Below are positions 1 through 12,027 of a DNA stretch of 64,000 nt, in pieces. The stretch lies in NCBI GenBank assembly GCA_011316305.1, contig SAUG01000050.1:124001-188000 (forward strand), written 5' to 3'. Under the pieces are notes generated by a model, which saw only the letters and a list, made by a program, of their open reading frames with translations, did not search any database and was not told where the DNA came from. This stretch comes from Rusavskia elegans. Lineage: Eukaryota > Ascomycota > Lecanoromycetes > Teloschistales > Teloschistaceae. Position numbers and translations under genes: made by a program. Positions within the stretch are counted from its first letter, which is position 1, and every line of letters starts with the position of its first letter.

Positions 1-1
1 C

Positions 2-3000
2 GATGTGTACGAGAAACACCATCCCGGCACCGGTCAGTGGCTGTTGAGCGCTGATAGCTTTCAAGAATGGTTCAAAGGGGCCCAGAATACTACACTTTGG
101 TGCCCGGGAATCCGTAGGTGTTTAATATGCCCGTAAAGAAAATCTGGTGGAACGGACACTCTACTGATTAATAAGTTAGCTGGCGCTGACAAGACTGTCA
201 TGACGTAAGGTTAAGTTCCTATGTCCGCCCTGTTCGGGCTAAGACTTCATGGAGCTAAGGACTCTTATAGGTCAATCGTCGTCAATCACATTGGGGAAGG
301 AATTTGTGGCACTAAATCTGCATTGGCTTATGTCTACTGCGATTACAAAGACACGAACACACAGTCAGCTGTGGGACTGCTGTCCAGTGTTATCCGGCAA
401 CTAGCTGAACAATTCAGCTCTTTACCTCCCGAGGTGAAAGCATTTCCTGACAACGATCTGGAGAAAAGAAGAAACCCAACAGACGATGAGCGGATTTCGC
501 TTCTCAAGTCGATGTGCTCCTATTTCCAGACTGTATATATCTGCGTCGATGCCCTGGTACGATCCTTTTGTCTCACGTGCAGAACGCAGTAATCTAACTC
601 TGCCTATGATCACCAGGATGTCTGCCCGGAGCATGACAGAGACAAGCTTATATCTATGCTTCGAAAAGTGGCACCACTCATACGTCTCTACGTTACATCT
701 CTCCCGCACATTGACTTGCACACAGGGCTCATCAACATGTCCCGCCTGGACATCTTTGCGGATTCGTCTGATATCAAGGCATACCTGGAATCGGAAATCA
801 GCAAACATAAAAGACTGTCTATGTTTACTGCCAAGGACTCTGCGTTGAAGGAGGAAATCATCAGCGTCGTGAATGAGAAAGCCGCAGGCATGTGAGTTAC
901 CACAATGGTGTTGCTTTCTTGGATTTGCACATCACTTACATTGTATCAGGTTCCTCCTAGCCTGCCTACAAATTGGCCTCCTCGCTCGGCAGATAACTTC
1001 CAAGGCAGTCCGAAAAAACATCAATGCACTGCCTGAGGGAGTATATGCAACATATGAAGATATCATCACGAGAATCGCAGAGCAGCCAGAGGAAGAAAGC
1101 GAAACAGCAAAAAGAGCACTTTCTTACATATTTTGCGCAAACAGATCGCTGAAAGTCGAAGAACTGCAGCAAGCTTTAGCTGTTGAAGCTGAAGATGGTG
1201 GACTAGATGAGACCGCGTTCATAGAGACAGAAATCCTACTCAACATATCTGGTGGTTTAATCATAGTCGACCAACAGAGCGGGATCGTTCGATTAGTTCA
1301 CCACACTTTACAACAGTATTTGGGAGACAACCGATCGAAAATACTTCATGAACCCGAAGCTGAGATCGCGAGAGTGTGTCTGACATATCTATCGTTTGAT
1401 GCATTCGGTGGTGGGCCTTGCGTTGAGAGCGGCACAATGGACCAGCGCTTAGAAACTTACCGTTTCCTCGACTACGCTTCGCGCAACTGGGGCCACCACG
1501 TATTCAATGCTGCGATCTGGACAGACAATATCCTATCATTTCTGGACGATCAGCACAAACTAGCGTGCTCGGTGCAAGTGCTGCATCTGGCTGCATATCG
1601 GACACCCGACTGGCAGGACCGCTTCCCTAAACAGTTTGGTCCACTCCATGTGTTGGCGTACTTCGGCCTACACAAATTTTTCTCTCACTTCCTCGTGGCT
1701 GCTATGGATGTCAACACGCAGGACAGTGACGGAGCAACAGCGTTGCACGTGGCTGCTAAGAATGGCCATGTTGCAGCAGCAAAGCAGCTACTGGAAACGG
1801 ACGCCGATACTAACCTTGAGGACAACAGTGGCGAGACAGCTTTACATTGTGCATCCAGGAACGGGGACAAAGCAATAGTTGAGCTGCTCCTCTCGCATGG
1901 TGCCAACGTCATGAAGAAGGATACCAGAGGCTGGGGTGCGCTGGATTGGGCAGTCATCGAAGGGAGGGATGATGTAGTGAAGATATTACTGGAGCATGGC
2001 GTCGACGCCGAAGCTAATGGAAGGAATGAAGCTCTCTTCCTGGCGGCCGGAGAAGGCCACGCGACAACTGTGCAAATGCTTCTAGAAAATGGCGCCGAAG
2101 TCGACGCAAAGGACTGGCTTGGAAGTACAGCAATGGACTTTGCGGCGCCAGGAGGCTATGAAAAGACGATCCGCGTACTGCTACAACATGGAGCTCGTTT
2201 GGACCTAAGAGATATACAGGACAACTCTGTGCTACATTGGGCAGTCCCGCATGAGGCGGTAGTAAGGCTTTTGCTGGAACATGGCGCTGATCCGAATGCT
2301 CAGAATGAACGTTGGCAAACACCACTTTCCTGGGTCGCCCGGGATGGGCCTATCGCAGTCGCAAAGCTGCTTTTGGAAAACCGTGGAGATATCAGCATAG
2401 TGGATAAATTCGGTTGTACTGCGCTTCATGGAGCAGCCCTTGGAGATCGCCAAGACATGCTAAGTCTCTTGTTAGACCATGGAGCAAACCCTTATGCGAA
2501 AGACAACAATGGGTGGACCGCTATGCACGTGGCGGCTCTGAGACACAACAAGGACTTGATACAAGTACTGTCGGGGAAAGTTGAGGATGCTGATGCTATA
2601 CTAGACTGGGTGGCCCTACAGCAGCAAGATGCGAAGAAGCGTGCGCTGTTGCAAAAAATGCTAGAGGACAAAGCTGAGGGCAGTAGTGTCATGTCAGGTC
2701 TGCGTCTAGCAGTACAAGAGAAGCAGCTCACGAGATTGAAAATTTTCATTGAGAAGGGTGCAGACGTTGACGAGAAAGAAGCCGTTGGATGATGGACCGC
2801 GCTCATAATAGCAGCTGATCAAGGTTACGAAGCAGCGGTGAATCTACTCCTTCGAAATGGGGCTAACGTGAACCTGGGGGGCCGCGAAGGATGGTCGCCG
2901 CTACATTGGGCCTGCAGAAATGGACAAGACAAGGTGGTCCGAATCCTACTCGACCATGGAGCGAAGCCGGATGTCAGTGAGTGCGGATGGACGCCAATGC

Positions 3001-3704
3001 TCCTGGCTGCTAAGCATAGACACATGACGATTGTACAAATTTTGATGGCCGTTGGAGCGGACCTCAATGCCGAAGACTACTACGGGCGCAGAACGCTGCA
3101 TTGGGCTGCGAAATACGGCCAGGAAGGCATGGTTCCGCTGCTAATCGAAAAGGGAGCCGATCTCGATGCAGTGGATCACTGGGGCAGAACAGCACTGGTA
3201 TGGGCGGTTGAGAACAAGCGGCATAAAATAACGAAAATGCTGCTAGCTAAAGGAGCCGATGTCAACACTGCCACGTTGGATGGCTCTACGGCTCTGCACT
3301 TGGGGGCGTTTTTGCGAGACTAAGAATCAGTGCAACAACTGCTTGACAGTCGGGCAAGCATCGAAGCGAAGACTCGAAGTGGCTTTAGCGCACTACACGT
3401 TGCGGTCACTGTAGGTTATATGCCTGTGGTACAGCTGCTACTAGACAGAGAAGCCGACCTTGAAGCGGATGCTCAATGGCGAATCGATGACAAGGGTGAA
3501 GATAACGATATGGAGAAATGGTACGAGTATGACGAGATAGAGACCAATCTCACGGGGTTGAAGTCTTTGGACAGGTCAATACATGGTTTGCTGGCTTCGA
3601 GCGGATTGGAATTCAAGGACGAAGTCGTAGGCCAGTATACATTCACACCGCGACAGCTTGCTGCTAATAGGCAACTATTCGCAGTGCAGCAACAGGTGGC
3701 TTAA
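2..3704 (+). pseudogene. NLR-like NACHT-ankyrin repeat gene, degraded, 5' end outside window
   Basis: Reads as the linker, NACHT ATPase domain and ankyrin array of a fungal STAND/NLR-like protein, a family linked to non-self recognition and heterokaryon incompatibility. The linker before the P-loop (GTGQWLL...FQEWFKG...LWCPGI) lies in frame at 2-130. NACHT sequence resumes at 221-556 (LAYVYCDYKD, then Walker-B-like VYICVDAL). Introns 557-616 and 892-949 look intact, and the exon from 950 carries the rest of the NACHT/winged-helix region (ALPEGVYATYEDI). From about 1640 there are roughly 17 ankyrin repeats. Breaks seen: the GxxGxGKT P-loop is gone (sequence between about 115 and 255 is disrupted and frame-altered), and TGA at 2790-2792 and TAA at 3321-3323 interrupt the repeats without changing frame. 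Repeats on both sides of each stop are well conserved, so inactivation is probably recent. Expression as shorter separate proteins cannot be excluded. Confidence 0.85.
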
Positions 3705-3976
3705 TGTTAGAGCCAACGCGTGCGGTATATGGTGAGTGTTTTGTAGATTATGGGATTGCTTGCGTTAATTTTGTATTCTATAGCGAGGGGGAAGCCAGTC
3801 TTTTCGCTGTCATTCCTGTCCGCAACAACGCCGCCATTATGACGATATGGACTTGACTGCACTCGCTTGCGCAGATCACCACGTATCGAGGTAGCTTCCC
3901 ATCACCTATTCAGGAAGGCTGCTAAGTAGGACTCTCGGAGTGGCATGACATGCAGGCCGTTGCACATGGTCTTCAC

Positions 3977-5344
3977 TTAGGGGACTGGGGACTCCAACTG
4001 CTCCTTCAGCCATCTGACTACACCCTCCTCATGATCAAGACACTCGTGATCGAAGGACTGGATATCTACCTTCTTGAAGCCTCGAAGGGACGAGATTCCC
4101 CGAATACCCACGTTGGCCTTGAAGGCATCCGGATCGATGATGTCGATCAGCTCTCTTTCAAAATTCAGACGCAGATTCGTGAGCCTGCGGCATTGTTTGA
4201 GCAACTGCAGGCAAGAGTCGACATGAATGACTGGCAATGTCAGAAATGGTTGCTCCACTTCCGTGCCTTGAAAGGAACCCTTGAATCGGTCCATGTCTTC
4301 GCGTCTGATTTTGCCAGGAGCCTCGTCCCATGTGAAGTCGTTTTCGGAATTGCTTTGCCAGCCGAATGCGAGTGACACAATGTTCTCACGACCGATTTGG
4401 CCAATCGCAAGGAGAAGCTTGATGAGATCGTCTATGTCCACCAATACGAACGAAGTCGTGCGGTAGGCCAAAGGCAATGCTTCTTCACGCATCTGCTGGT
4501 TGACCGTAAGGATTCCTGATTCGGCTGCAAACGGAAAGTAGAAGCCGCTAAGATCACCTAAAGCCCCGAGGAGATCCAGCTCTGTGACCCTACCGACCTC
4601 CTCGTCCATTGACCAGTGCGTCCTCGGGAGAACAAACTCGTAGACCCTGTCGCGGAGCTCTCTAGGAAGCTTGTTGAAGAATAATGGAACGGGGCTGATG
4701 CTGGGAAGGGAACTTCGTCGCAACCTTGCCACAGACAGGATCTGGACTGCTTCGTCCTTGGTAAGCAGGAACGGCAGACTCACCCCAAAGCTATATTTAA
4801 TGTCCGCTGCAAAGCCGTACACGATGTGGCTTCGGTGCGTTAGTCGTATGATATCATCACCATGTGCAATGGTCTCTACAAGTTCAGTGTGCTGTACTAC
4901 TTCAAAACATGAGACAGAGCAGGTCTACATACTGCTACATCGCCTATGGCAGGAACAGCTGCCATTCTTCCACTATGTGCTCTAGGGATATTCGATTTAT
5001 AGGCGTCAATCTCTTCAACTGTCCTTTCGTAGATGCTCTCAGGGACGAGTCGAAGACTCGAGTAGAAGCGCTTCGTGGTATCGTTCGGGTAATTCGAGAT
5101 ATCGATCTTGTATCCTAACTTGCTCTCCATTTGCGCAAAAGACATCAATGGTCGAGCTTTGGCCATGACGGTAATATGAGCCACTCGTTGCGGCTTGTAT
5201 CAGCTGCTGTAGTGGTGTCGATGTAGTCATAGGGCAGCTCGAGTCACATGACAGTTGTCCGGCCTCTTCCACGGTATCGGGTCTTTCCGGCTTGAGGTAG
5301 AAGTCGCCAATGATCTCACCCATGGCTTCAGACGACAGCTTCAT
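3977..5344 (-). CDS. F-box-like hypothetical protein
   Basis: Tentative model complement(3977..4891, 4933..5183, 5320..5344), 396 aa. The part from 4891 down is one long open frame. Around 4690 it holds an F-box/2EXR-like segment (FFNKLPRELRDRVYEFVLP) followed by the leucine-rich, weakly conserved body typical of such fungal proteins, which are often present in many divergent copies. The frame stays open upstream of 4822 and joins, across a 41-nt GTATGT..TACAG intron (4892-4932), to an exon with protein-like composition (FAQMESKLGYKIDISNYPND). The first exon is the weakest part: it assumes a GTGAGA donor and a poor GAG acceptor (intron 5184-5319). I do not recognise the N-terminal region. Role unknown; an SCF ubiquitin-ligase adaptor is only a family-level guess. 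Confidence 0.5.
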
Positions 5345-5452
5345 CAATCACAGCGTCGGTACCACAACCCTTGGAGTCTTCAATCATGAGAAAATCCTGG
5401 TAGTTGGTCTAGGCCGAGGTCTGCTTTTCGACCTGTCGACTATAAATCCAAG

Positions 5453-7345
5453 ATGATCTCCACTTCGTGCTTTTCACGTGCTCTTTGCTCAAAGCCGTTG
5501 AACGCCTTCCGTCCTGTCAAATCCACCCGGCCAGCCCGCATAGCTTTGCATTCAATCAGAACCATGGTAACCGGCTTCGAACCCTCAATTGACTTCGCTA
5601 AGCTTGTTCACAGGCGACTCGAACAGAAAGCGATGCTTTTGGCGAGATCCAAGTGCCCTCCGACAAATACTGGGGTGAGTGGTCGATGTATCGGATACCG
5701 CCAGTGAAACACCTAGACTGCGAAGACATGCTGACTCCAACATCTACTTCAGGCGCCCAAACCGAACGCTCCTTGGAGAACTTCAAGATCAATCAACCGT
5801 ACGACCGCATGCCCGCCCCCGTCATCCGCGCATTCGGCATCCTCAAGGGAGCGGCCGCGACTGTGAACACGAGATACGGACTCGGTAAGCCTGATTAGCA
5901 CCTTCAGTATTCAATTTGTCCCATCGTGTATCCCATTGTCCTGTGGCTTGAGGCAGGATACTGTCCATGGAGGTACCAATTGTCTTTCCCTCGAGATCTG
6001 CTGCTCATCAAGAACACATATGCTGACTTGCGAAGACCCCAAGCTGGGCAAAGCAATAGAACAAGCCGCGTCCGAAGTCGCCTCTCTCTCCCTACTCAAC
6101 CACTTCCCTCTCACAGTATGGCAAACCGGCTCAGGTACTCAGTCAAACATGAACGCCAACGAAGTCATCTCGAACCGCGCAATTGAGATCCTCGGAGGTA
6201 CAAAAGGTTCCAAAAAGCCCGTGCATCCCAACGATCACGTCAACATGAGCGCCAGCTCAAACGATACCTTCCCCACCGTCATGCACATAGCCGCAGTCCT
6301 CGAAATAACCGAATCTCTCCTACCCTCGCTCCAATCACTTCACAATACCATGCGCCAAAAAGCCGAACAGTTCGAGCACATCATCAAAATCGGTCGCACT
6401 CACCTTCAAGACGCCACACCTCTGACCCTCAGCCAAGAATTCAGCGGCTACGTAACCCAACTCGAGAAAGGCATCACACGCATAGAATCCACCCTGCCCG
6501 ACCTCCGACTCCTCGCCCAAGGTGGAACAGCCGTGGGCACAGGCCTAAACACCTACGCCGGATTCGCAGAAGCCATCGCGTCCGAAGTCTCCAACCTCAC
6601 TGGCCAAACCTTCTCCACCGCGCCCAACAAATTCGAAGCTCTCGCCGCCCACGATGCCATCGTCCATTGCAGCGGCGCCCTCAACACTCTCGCAGCCTCT
6701 CTTAACAAGATCGCACAAGATATACGGTACCTAGGTTCAGGACCCAGATGCGGATTAGGCGAACTCCAGCTTCCAGAAAACGAGCCAGGGAGCTCCATCA
6801 TGCCGGGGAAGGTCAATCCAACGCAGTGCGAGGCATTGACGATGATCTGTACGCAGGTGATGGGCAACCACCAGACCATCAGTATCGCGGGCATGAACGG
6901 GCAATTCGAACTCAACGTCTACAAACCGGTACTGATCAGGAATCTACTCCACAGTATCAGACTACTCAGTGACGGGATGCAGAGTTTCGAAAAGAATCTA
7001 ATGCAGGGATTAAAGGCGGATGAAAAGCGGATAGCGAGTCTACTGCATGAAAGGTTCGTCTAGCCAGTTCCTCCCCAAGACTCGCTCCCGTCCCATCCCA
7101 TTTCCAACCAACCCAACCTTGCATATGTAAAACACCAAGGGCCTAACTTGTGGTATAGTCTAATGCTAGTAACCTGCCTCAACCCCATCATCGGCTACGA
7201 CAAGGCGTCCAAAGTCGCCAAAAACGCCCACAAAAAGGGTCTCACGCTCAAAGAAAGCGCCATGGAGCTGAAAGCTCTCAGCGAGGAGGATTTCGATAAA
7301 TTTGTTCGCCCGGAATTGATGTTGAGTCCGAAAGCGAAGCTATAG
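5453..7345 (+). CDS. FUM1: Fumarate hydratase, class II, mitochondrial
   Basis: Converts fumarate to L-malate in the TCA cycle; in fungi one gene usually supplies both mitochondrial and cytosolic enzyme. Model join(5453..5566, 5614..5674, 5753..5884, 6036..7053, 7159..7345), 503 aa, normal for the family. Exon 1 encodes a 38-residue Arg/Ser-rich presequence without acidic residues, as expected for mitochondrial import. Exon 2 starts the conserved enzyme ([17 protein letters not shown]). Active-site blocks are intact: [45 protein letters not shown] and the lyase signature [11 protein letters not shown] near residue 355. The C-terminal exon matches the usual fumarase tail ([20 protein letters not shown]). 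The last codon of exon 1 is an ATG placed directly before the mature enzyme, a possible start for a cytosolic form. Confidence 0.96.
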
Positions 7346-8275
7346 CATGAGAATGATTAATGATAACTTGGGCCGCTTGGATGGATATATAGTGTAAATA
7401 TATTATTGGTCTTATGTCAAAATCCACCACAATCCGACCCTGTCTCAACGGCTTGATCAGGGGTCATCCCTCTCTCGCCTCTGATGTCCTTTCGTTCTTC
7501 GAATTTTACGCAGCGTGCCAGCAAGCTTTCCATTCATCGAACAAAACACCCTAGAAAGGTTAGCGCCGCCTAAACCACGGGGTTAAGTCCTGTGCTAGAC
7601 CCAATCAGTATACTTTTCCAGGCAAGAGGCATAAGCTGCTGGCACTTTTGGTATACCCTCCCCCCAACACTCACACACATCCATCCATCCATACCTTGGC
7701 CCCTTTTTGCACCTCAAGTGGCTCGATTCTCCATGGTCTCTTTTCAAAGAATCTGAGAGAGGCATAAAGTAAAGGTCCAACCTGGACTCTAGATCAATTC
7801 CACGCCACGATCTCGCTTCCCAAAAACCATCTCCAAGCTTACGCAGGAGACATACCTCGTGTCTTGCGTGCGTGATGCAAGAAATCAAAACTCCTAGTTC
7901 CCCTTGGCACCGTATTCCGCCCCCTGTATTGTTTGTCGCTTAATCTATCGGCCTCATGTGTTTCAAGGGAGGTCGGCGAAATTCGTGTGACACGGAGAAA
8001 AGCATATAGTCTTGAAAGTCCTTGACCTGAAGATAACACTCTGTGAATGATAATGATGAAATATATCTAGGAAAAGGGCCTATGGAAGCTCCTCCGTTGC
8101 ACCAAGCGCAATACGCAGCCAAAGCTGAGAAGTTGACCGCAGTCCCTATCGCAAATGCAGAAGTTATGCTACCCCATGACGCCCACAGCGCTGCTACATG
8201 ACAACCGCCTGAAACTCAAGCTGCCGGAATAGCAGTCGTAGTGACCTTGTATGCTGTACCCATCTCCTCGGCGGA
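7346..8275. other. Intergenic, convergent 3' ends
   Basis: Lies between the 3' ends of fumarase and the aspartic protease. Short frames here have no protein-like pattern, introns or family signature. I see nothing but 3' untranslated and spacer sequence. Confidence 0.6.
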
Positions 8276-9736
8276 TCATGAGCTGCCATACGAAGACCAC
8301 TCCCTAAGGTAGGATGTGGACCACGGTATCATCGTCGCAGTCTTACTTGCTCCCGGCATACCGGCCGTGCCATTCGGGATTTCCTGGATTTGAGGTGGTG
8401 CCGCGATGTCCGCAGCATTGTTGGATTGTGCGAGCCCGATCAGGCTGTTGTCGAGATCGAATACTACGTATGCCGAGCGCAGGAACGTGTCACCCAGGAT
8501 CATTTTACCAGGATTATCCTGGACTCCAACGCCAAAAGCACAAGCTGGGGTTCCATCCGAAAACACCAATCCTTCGCTTATGGTCGGTATGAGGAATTCG
8601 CGGATAGGAACACTGATCTTTGCTCCATCGGAACCTCCAAAGCCAAAGATGAAACTCCCCATAGCCGTTGCCAAGGTACAAGAGGCAAGAGGAGGTACCA
8701 TTGGGTTTTCGCTAACCAAGACACCGGCAGCAGCGTATATAGCTTCGGCGACGGATCTTGGAAGAAAGCAGAAGGTGGTGCCCGTATCCAGTATTACTCG
8801 AATGTTCATATCTTTTGGTACAAGAGCATGCGATCCAGTTCCGTGTGCATCCTTGAAAGTCAACGAGGTCATCTGGATTGACGGACCGGGCACATCCAGC
8901 CCACGCGTGAGAGGAGCAACGATAGGTAGAACCTGTAGGTCGCCAATGTATTTTGTGGTATCAACGCCGCCGAAGAGTAGACTGCCGGACGTTCCATCTG
9001 GTCGGGCTTCAGGTCAACAAACTCCCAGTCACGAAGCGCCTGGCACTTACTGTAGTCATCCAGCCAGATACTGTAGGCTCGTGAGTTGATATAGCCGTTC
9101 AGGACTAATTGTGACACCAGATTCGGGTAGGAAGTCATGCTGTTGAGATAGATACCAGCTTCTCCGTTGTCGAATCCAATGCCCAAAATTCCACTTGCTC
9201 TGGCCCCACTGGTGGCCAAACCCACCTGCACATTGTCCATAGACATTCCAAACATTCGTACTGTTTCATTTATGAAGGTGCCTTTCACACCCTTGAGGTC
9301 CATGTAGTTTATCTCGAACACCTGCTGCAGATCTTCCACGGTTGACGATTGACTGGGATCATCTGTGCGGCGACACTGTCAGTCTCATGGCCAGGGTTCA
9401 ATAGCCAGGAGCCATACATGAACCGTCTTCGAGGCACTCCTGTGCAGAGTACTGACACATCTCGGAGTCCCAGGACGGGATCCACAGGTCACTACTCCCA
9501 GTATCCAGGAGAACGCTGAACCACTGTGGAGGAGTGCCGACGCTAATGTTGGCCCAGTATCCGGTCTTTTGATTCGACAGAAGGCCTCCCACAGGTGGAG
9601 TACGCTTTTCATTTGTCAAGGCCTCGAGCTGGTGGCGTCTCACTTCAAATTTGAGGCCAAGCGTCTTCGGAGCAGCTGCAAGACATGGAGAAAGGAACGC
9701 AGACGCAAAAAGCGATGCAGCAATGAGACCAGCCAT
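8276..9736 (-). CDS. Secreted aspartic protease, pepsin A1 / yapsin-like
   Basis: Endopeptidase of the secretory pathway or cell surface. Model complement(8276..9006, 9051..9362, 9418..9736), about 453 aa. Starts at ATG 9736, giving a signal peptide ([20 protein letters not shown]); an in-frame upstream ATG at 9844 would bury it. First catalytic motif [13 protein letters not shown] and second [13 protein letters not shown] are both present, with flap and hydrophobic-hydrophobic-Gly signals between. The second motif has DTGTT, common in yapsin/OPSB-type fungal enzymes. The C-terminus is Ser/Pro/Ala-rich and ends EWSSYGSS without a clear GPI hydrophobic tail, so GPI anchoring is not supported. 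Introns 9007-9050 and 9363-9417 are short. The 9050-9007 intron has a second in-frame acceptor 9 nt further in (exon start 9006 or 8997). Confidence 0.9.
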
Positions 9737-11391
9737 CGTCGAGCAGCTTTCGGGAGATTGCTCGATGAAAGAATGCAACCAAGTCAAGCAACAATAAAGA
9801 ATAGTTGGGCAAGACAATGCTTGGAACGAATGCTGAGTGACCACCGATGGTGTAAAGTTGGATCAGAAATAAGTTGCAGCCAGAAATCCATGATGAAATG
9901 ACGACCTTTGTTTACGTTTGCAAGGGGCAAGGGTAACTTCTGAGTGTGGAAGGTGCTTTGGACAACATTGGCTGGGAAGGCGCCATTGGCATTCGATCTC
10001 AACTTTCAGTGCATTAAATCCCCGTTGAATCATTTTTGGCAGCTGTTACCGTAGGATCTGGATCGTTGGTGACTTCTACTCCTTTCAATATTCGTAGTAC
10101 CTAGTCCCAGAAGAAATCTTAGGATATCTCTCCCCACCTGGTTTAAACTTCCCAAAGGCAGGTGCCCTTTAAGCTCATTCCATGGGTCCATCGCATGTGG
10201 TCTGCCCAGAACACCCTTCGGTCTTGACTGAGGCTGTCCTGCACCGGGAGTTCCATATATCTAATTGTCTGACATCGAGCTCCTGCTGCTTCGTACCACA
10301 CGACAGAGATCTCTGGTAAGACGGTGAGCGCGGTTCATACCCAGCTGCATTTTGATATCAGGTTTCGTGGGTTTATTGTTTGAGTAATTGAAAAGTCAGT
10401 GGGAAAGGACACTGAGCGAGTAGAGAATAATGAGATAATGTGAATCCACGACTTGATTGAACCGGTGACCTAAAGAAAATGTGAATTCTAAATGGCTACC
10501 CGGCATTTGTAGATGTGGCTCGAACGGACAAGAGCTTCATGGCTATCTTCAGTCCATCCAAAGCATTGTTTTATTATGGTGCCCACATAAAGCTATTGAT
10601 TCAATAGACTCACTGTCACCATATCCCCTTTGCGGTAATTTGGGCATCGGAAGTGCTGTTCCATGGCCAGACACCTCAGTCACTATTGCACAACGAGAAA
10701 GGGCCTCCTCTATGTTACGATTGAATCCCTAATCGCTTTTGCTCACGTCACGTCAACTGAGTTGGTAGCGTTATAGCCTAAAATGACGGCAGATCGTTGG
10801 CATTGGGCAAGACTTGCTTCATCTGGGAAGGAAACTCGTTGAAGTAACCAAGCAGGAATAGATGACCAAGAATTCCAACGAGACCTTTCTTACTTCACTG
10901 CCAAGTTCATAGATAAGGGGCTTCCAACTCTATGGAAGCCAAGGACATACCGTGTACAGAAAGGACTTGGCGTGTAAGCGATATCTTAAATGCGAATGCT
11001 CTACAGCCAGATGCCTGGCATCAGTCGTTCCGCTTGAGATCGAAGTCGTGTTCCAAGACTCCTTTTTGTTGCTCGCAGTGACGGCGAAAAAGCCTCAAAA
11101 TAGACTCCCCAGCAGGCGAAAGGGTGTACAGTGGAGCTGCAGACCATTCGCGACCTCTTAATTTAGATTCTTTCTGATAAGCTCTACCAATGATGATATC
11201 GCGTACGGTGACGGGTCGCAAGCGCGTCTGGGTTAAAGATTTCGTTGAGATCCTTCGTCTATCGAGATATTTTTTCTGTATATGCGCCGCCCCCACATCC
11301 ACGCGACGAGAATATATCTGGATCGTTGACAAGCTCGTCAAACCCCACGGAAATCGGCACGCTGTGATCATAGGGCACCTCGGAACCGAAG
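9737..11391. other. Intergenic, about 1.65 kb, no gene seen
   Basis: Contains the upstream region of the protease (minus strand) and of the small secreted protein gene at 11392 (plus strand). Only short frames with no signature were found on either strand. I could not identify specific promoter elements. Confidence 0.5.
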
Positions 11392-12027
11392 ATGGTAAGA
11401 ATAATGCAGATCCAACATATCTTCGTCATCTGTACTCTCCTCTTCATCCATGCAATCAGAGCCGTTCCCGCTGGCCCAGGATCCATGTTACCGGGCCCGA
11501 AAGCATGCGTCGCCTCTCCAGACTGGGTAGTCAGCTCACACATATATCCTCCTGACTGCCTTGAAGCGCTCGACACTTTCCGCCGCGCAGAGTCCCAAAA
11601 AGACGGCTCCCAACGCTTCGAATTCCTTGCTCGAGGTGCACATCCTGCTTCGGAGCTCCTGACCCTGACGACCCCACGGAAATACCATTTCAGATCCTGT
11701 ACCGTTGCAGTCGCCATGTTCGCCTCAATTCCTCCATGGTTTCTGGAGCCGACGATGGAGAGGAGGCGATTTGCACCTAATGATATAGCTTCATTGGACG
11801 AGCTCCGCGAGGCCGCGAAACAGATCGTTGCAACTTGTGTTCAGTTCAGAGGGCGAAGACCGCTTGTGGGATGGCAGGAGATGGGTCGTTTGAGTAAAGC
11901 CATTGGCGTCTTTGTCTGGGAGACTGGGTCACCCATTGATCGGGCTCTACGGCCATGGAACGATCTTACGCTGCCTGGGGTCGGTAATCAGACTGCTCCA
12001 AGGCGAGGACCGAGCCTCGAGGAATGA
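11392..12027 (+). CDS. Small secreted hypothetical protein, 211 aa
   Basis: Single open frame. An N-terminal signal peptide is clear (MQIQHIFVICTLLFIHAIRA), followed by a Pro/Gly stretch and a globular region with spaced cysteines (PKAC, PPDC, RSC, ATC). The arrangement PPDCLEALDTF ... RSCTVAVAM ... AAKQIVATC resembles a group of secreted proteins of unknown role that I know from Dothideomycetes; this family link is from memory of the pattern, not a search. The first ATG (11392) is followed by GTAAGA, a good splice-donor motif, so either the second Met (11404) is used or the first codon belongs to an upstream exon. Effector function would be a guess. Confidence 0.65.
   Translation: MVRIMQIQHIFVICTLLFIHAIRAVPAGPGSMLPGPKACVASPDWVVSSHIYPPDCLEALDTFRRAESQKDGSQRFEFLARGAHPASELLTLTTPRKYHFRSCTVAVAMFASIPPWFLEPTMERRRFAPNDIASLDELREAAKQIVATCVQFRGRRPLVGWQEMGRLSKAIGVFVWETGSPIDRALRPWNDLTLPGVGNQTAPRRGPSLEE

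Noticed and set aside
5441..5452. TATAAA just before the fumarase start codon
   Set aside because: Only about 12 nt from the ATG, too close to act as a TATA box for a transcript using this start.
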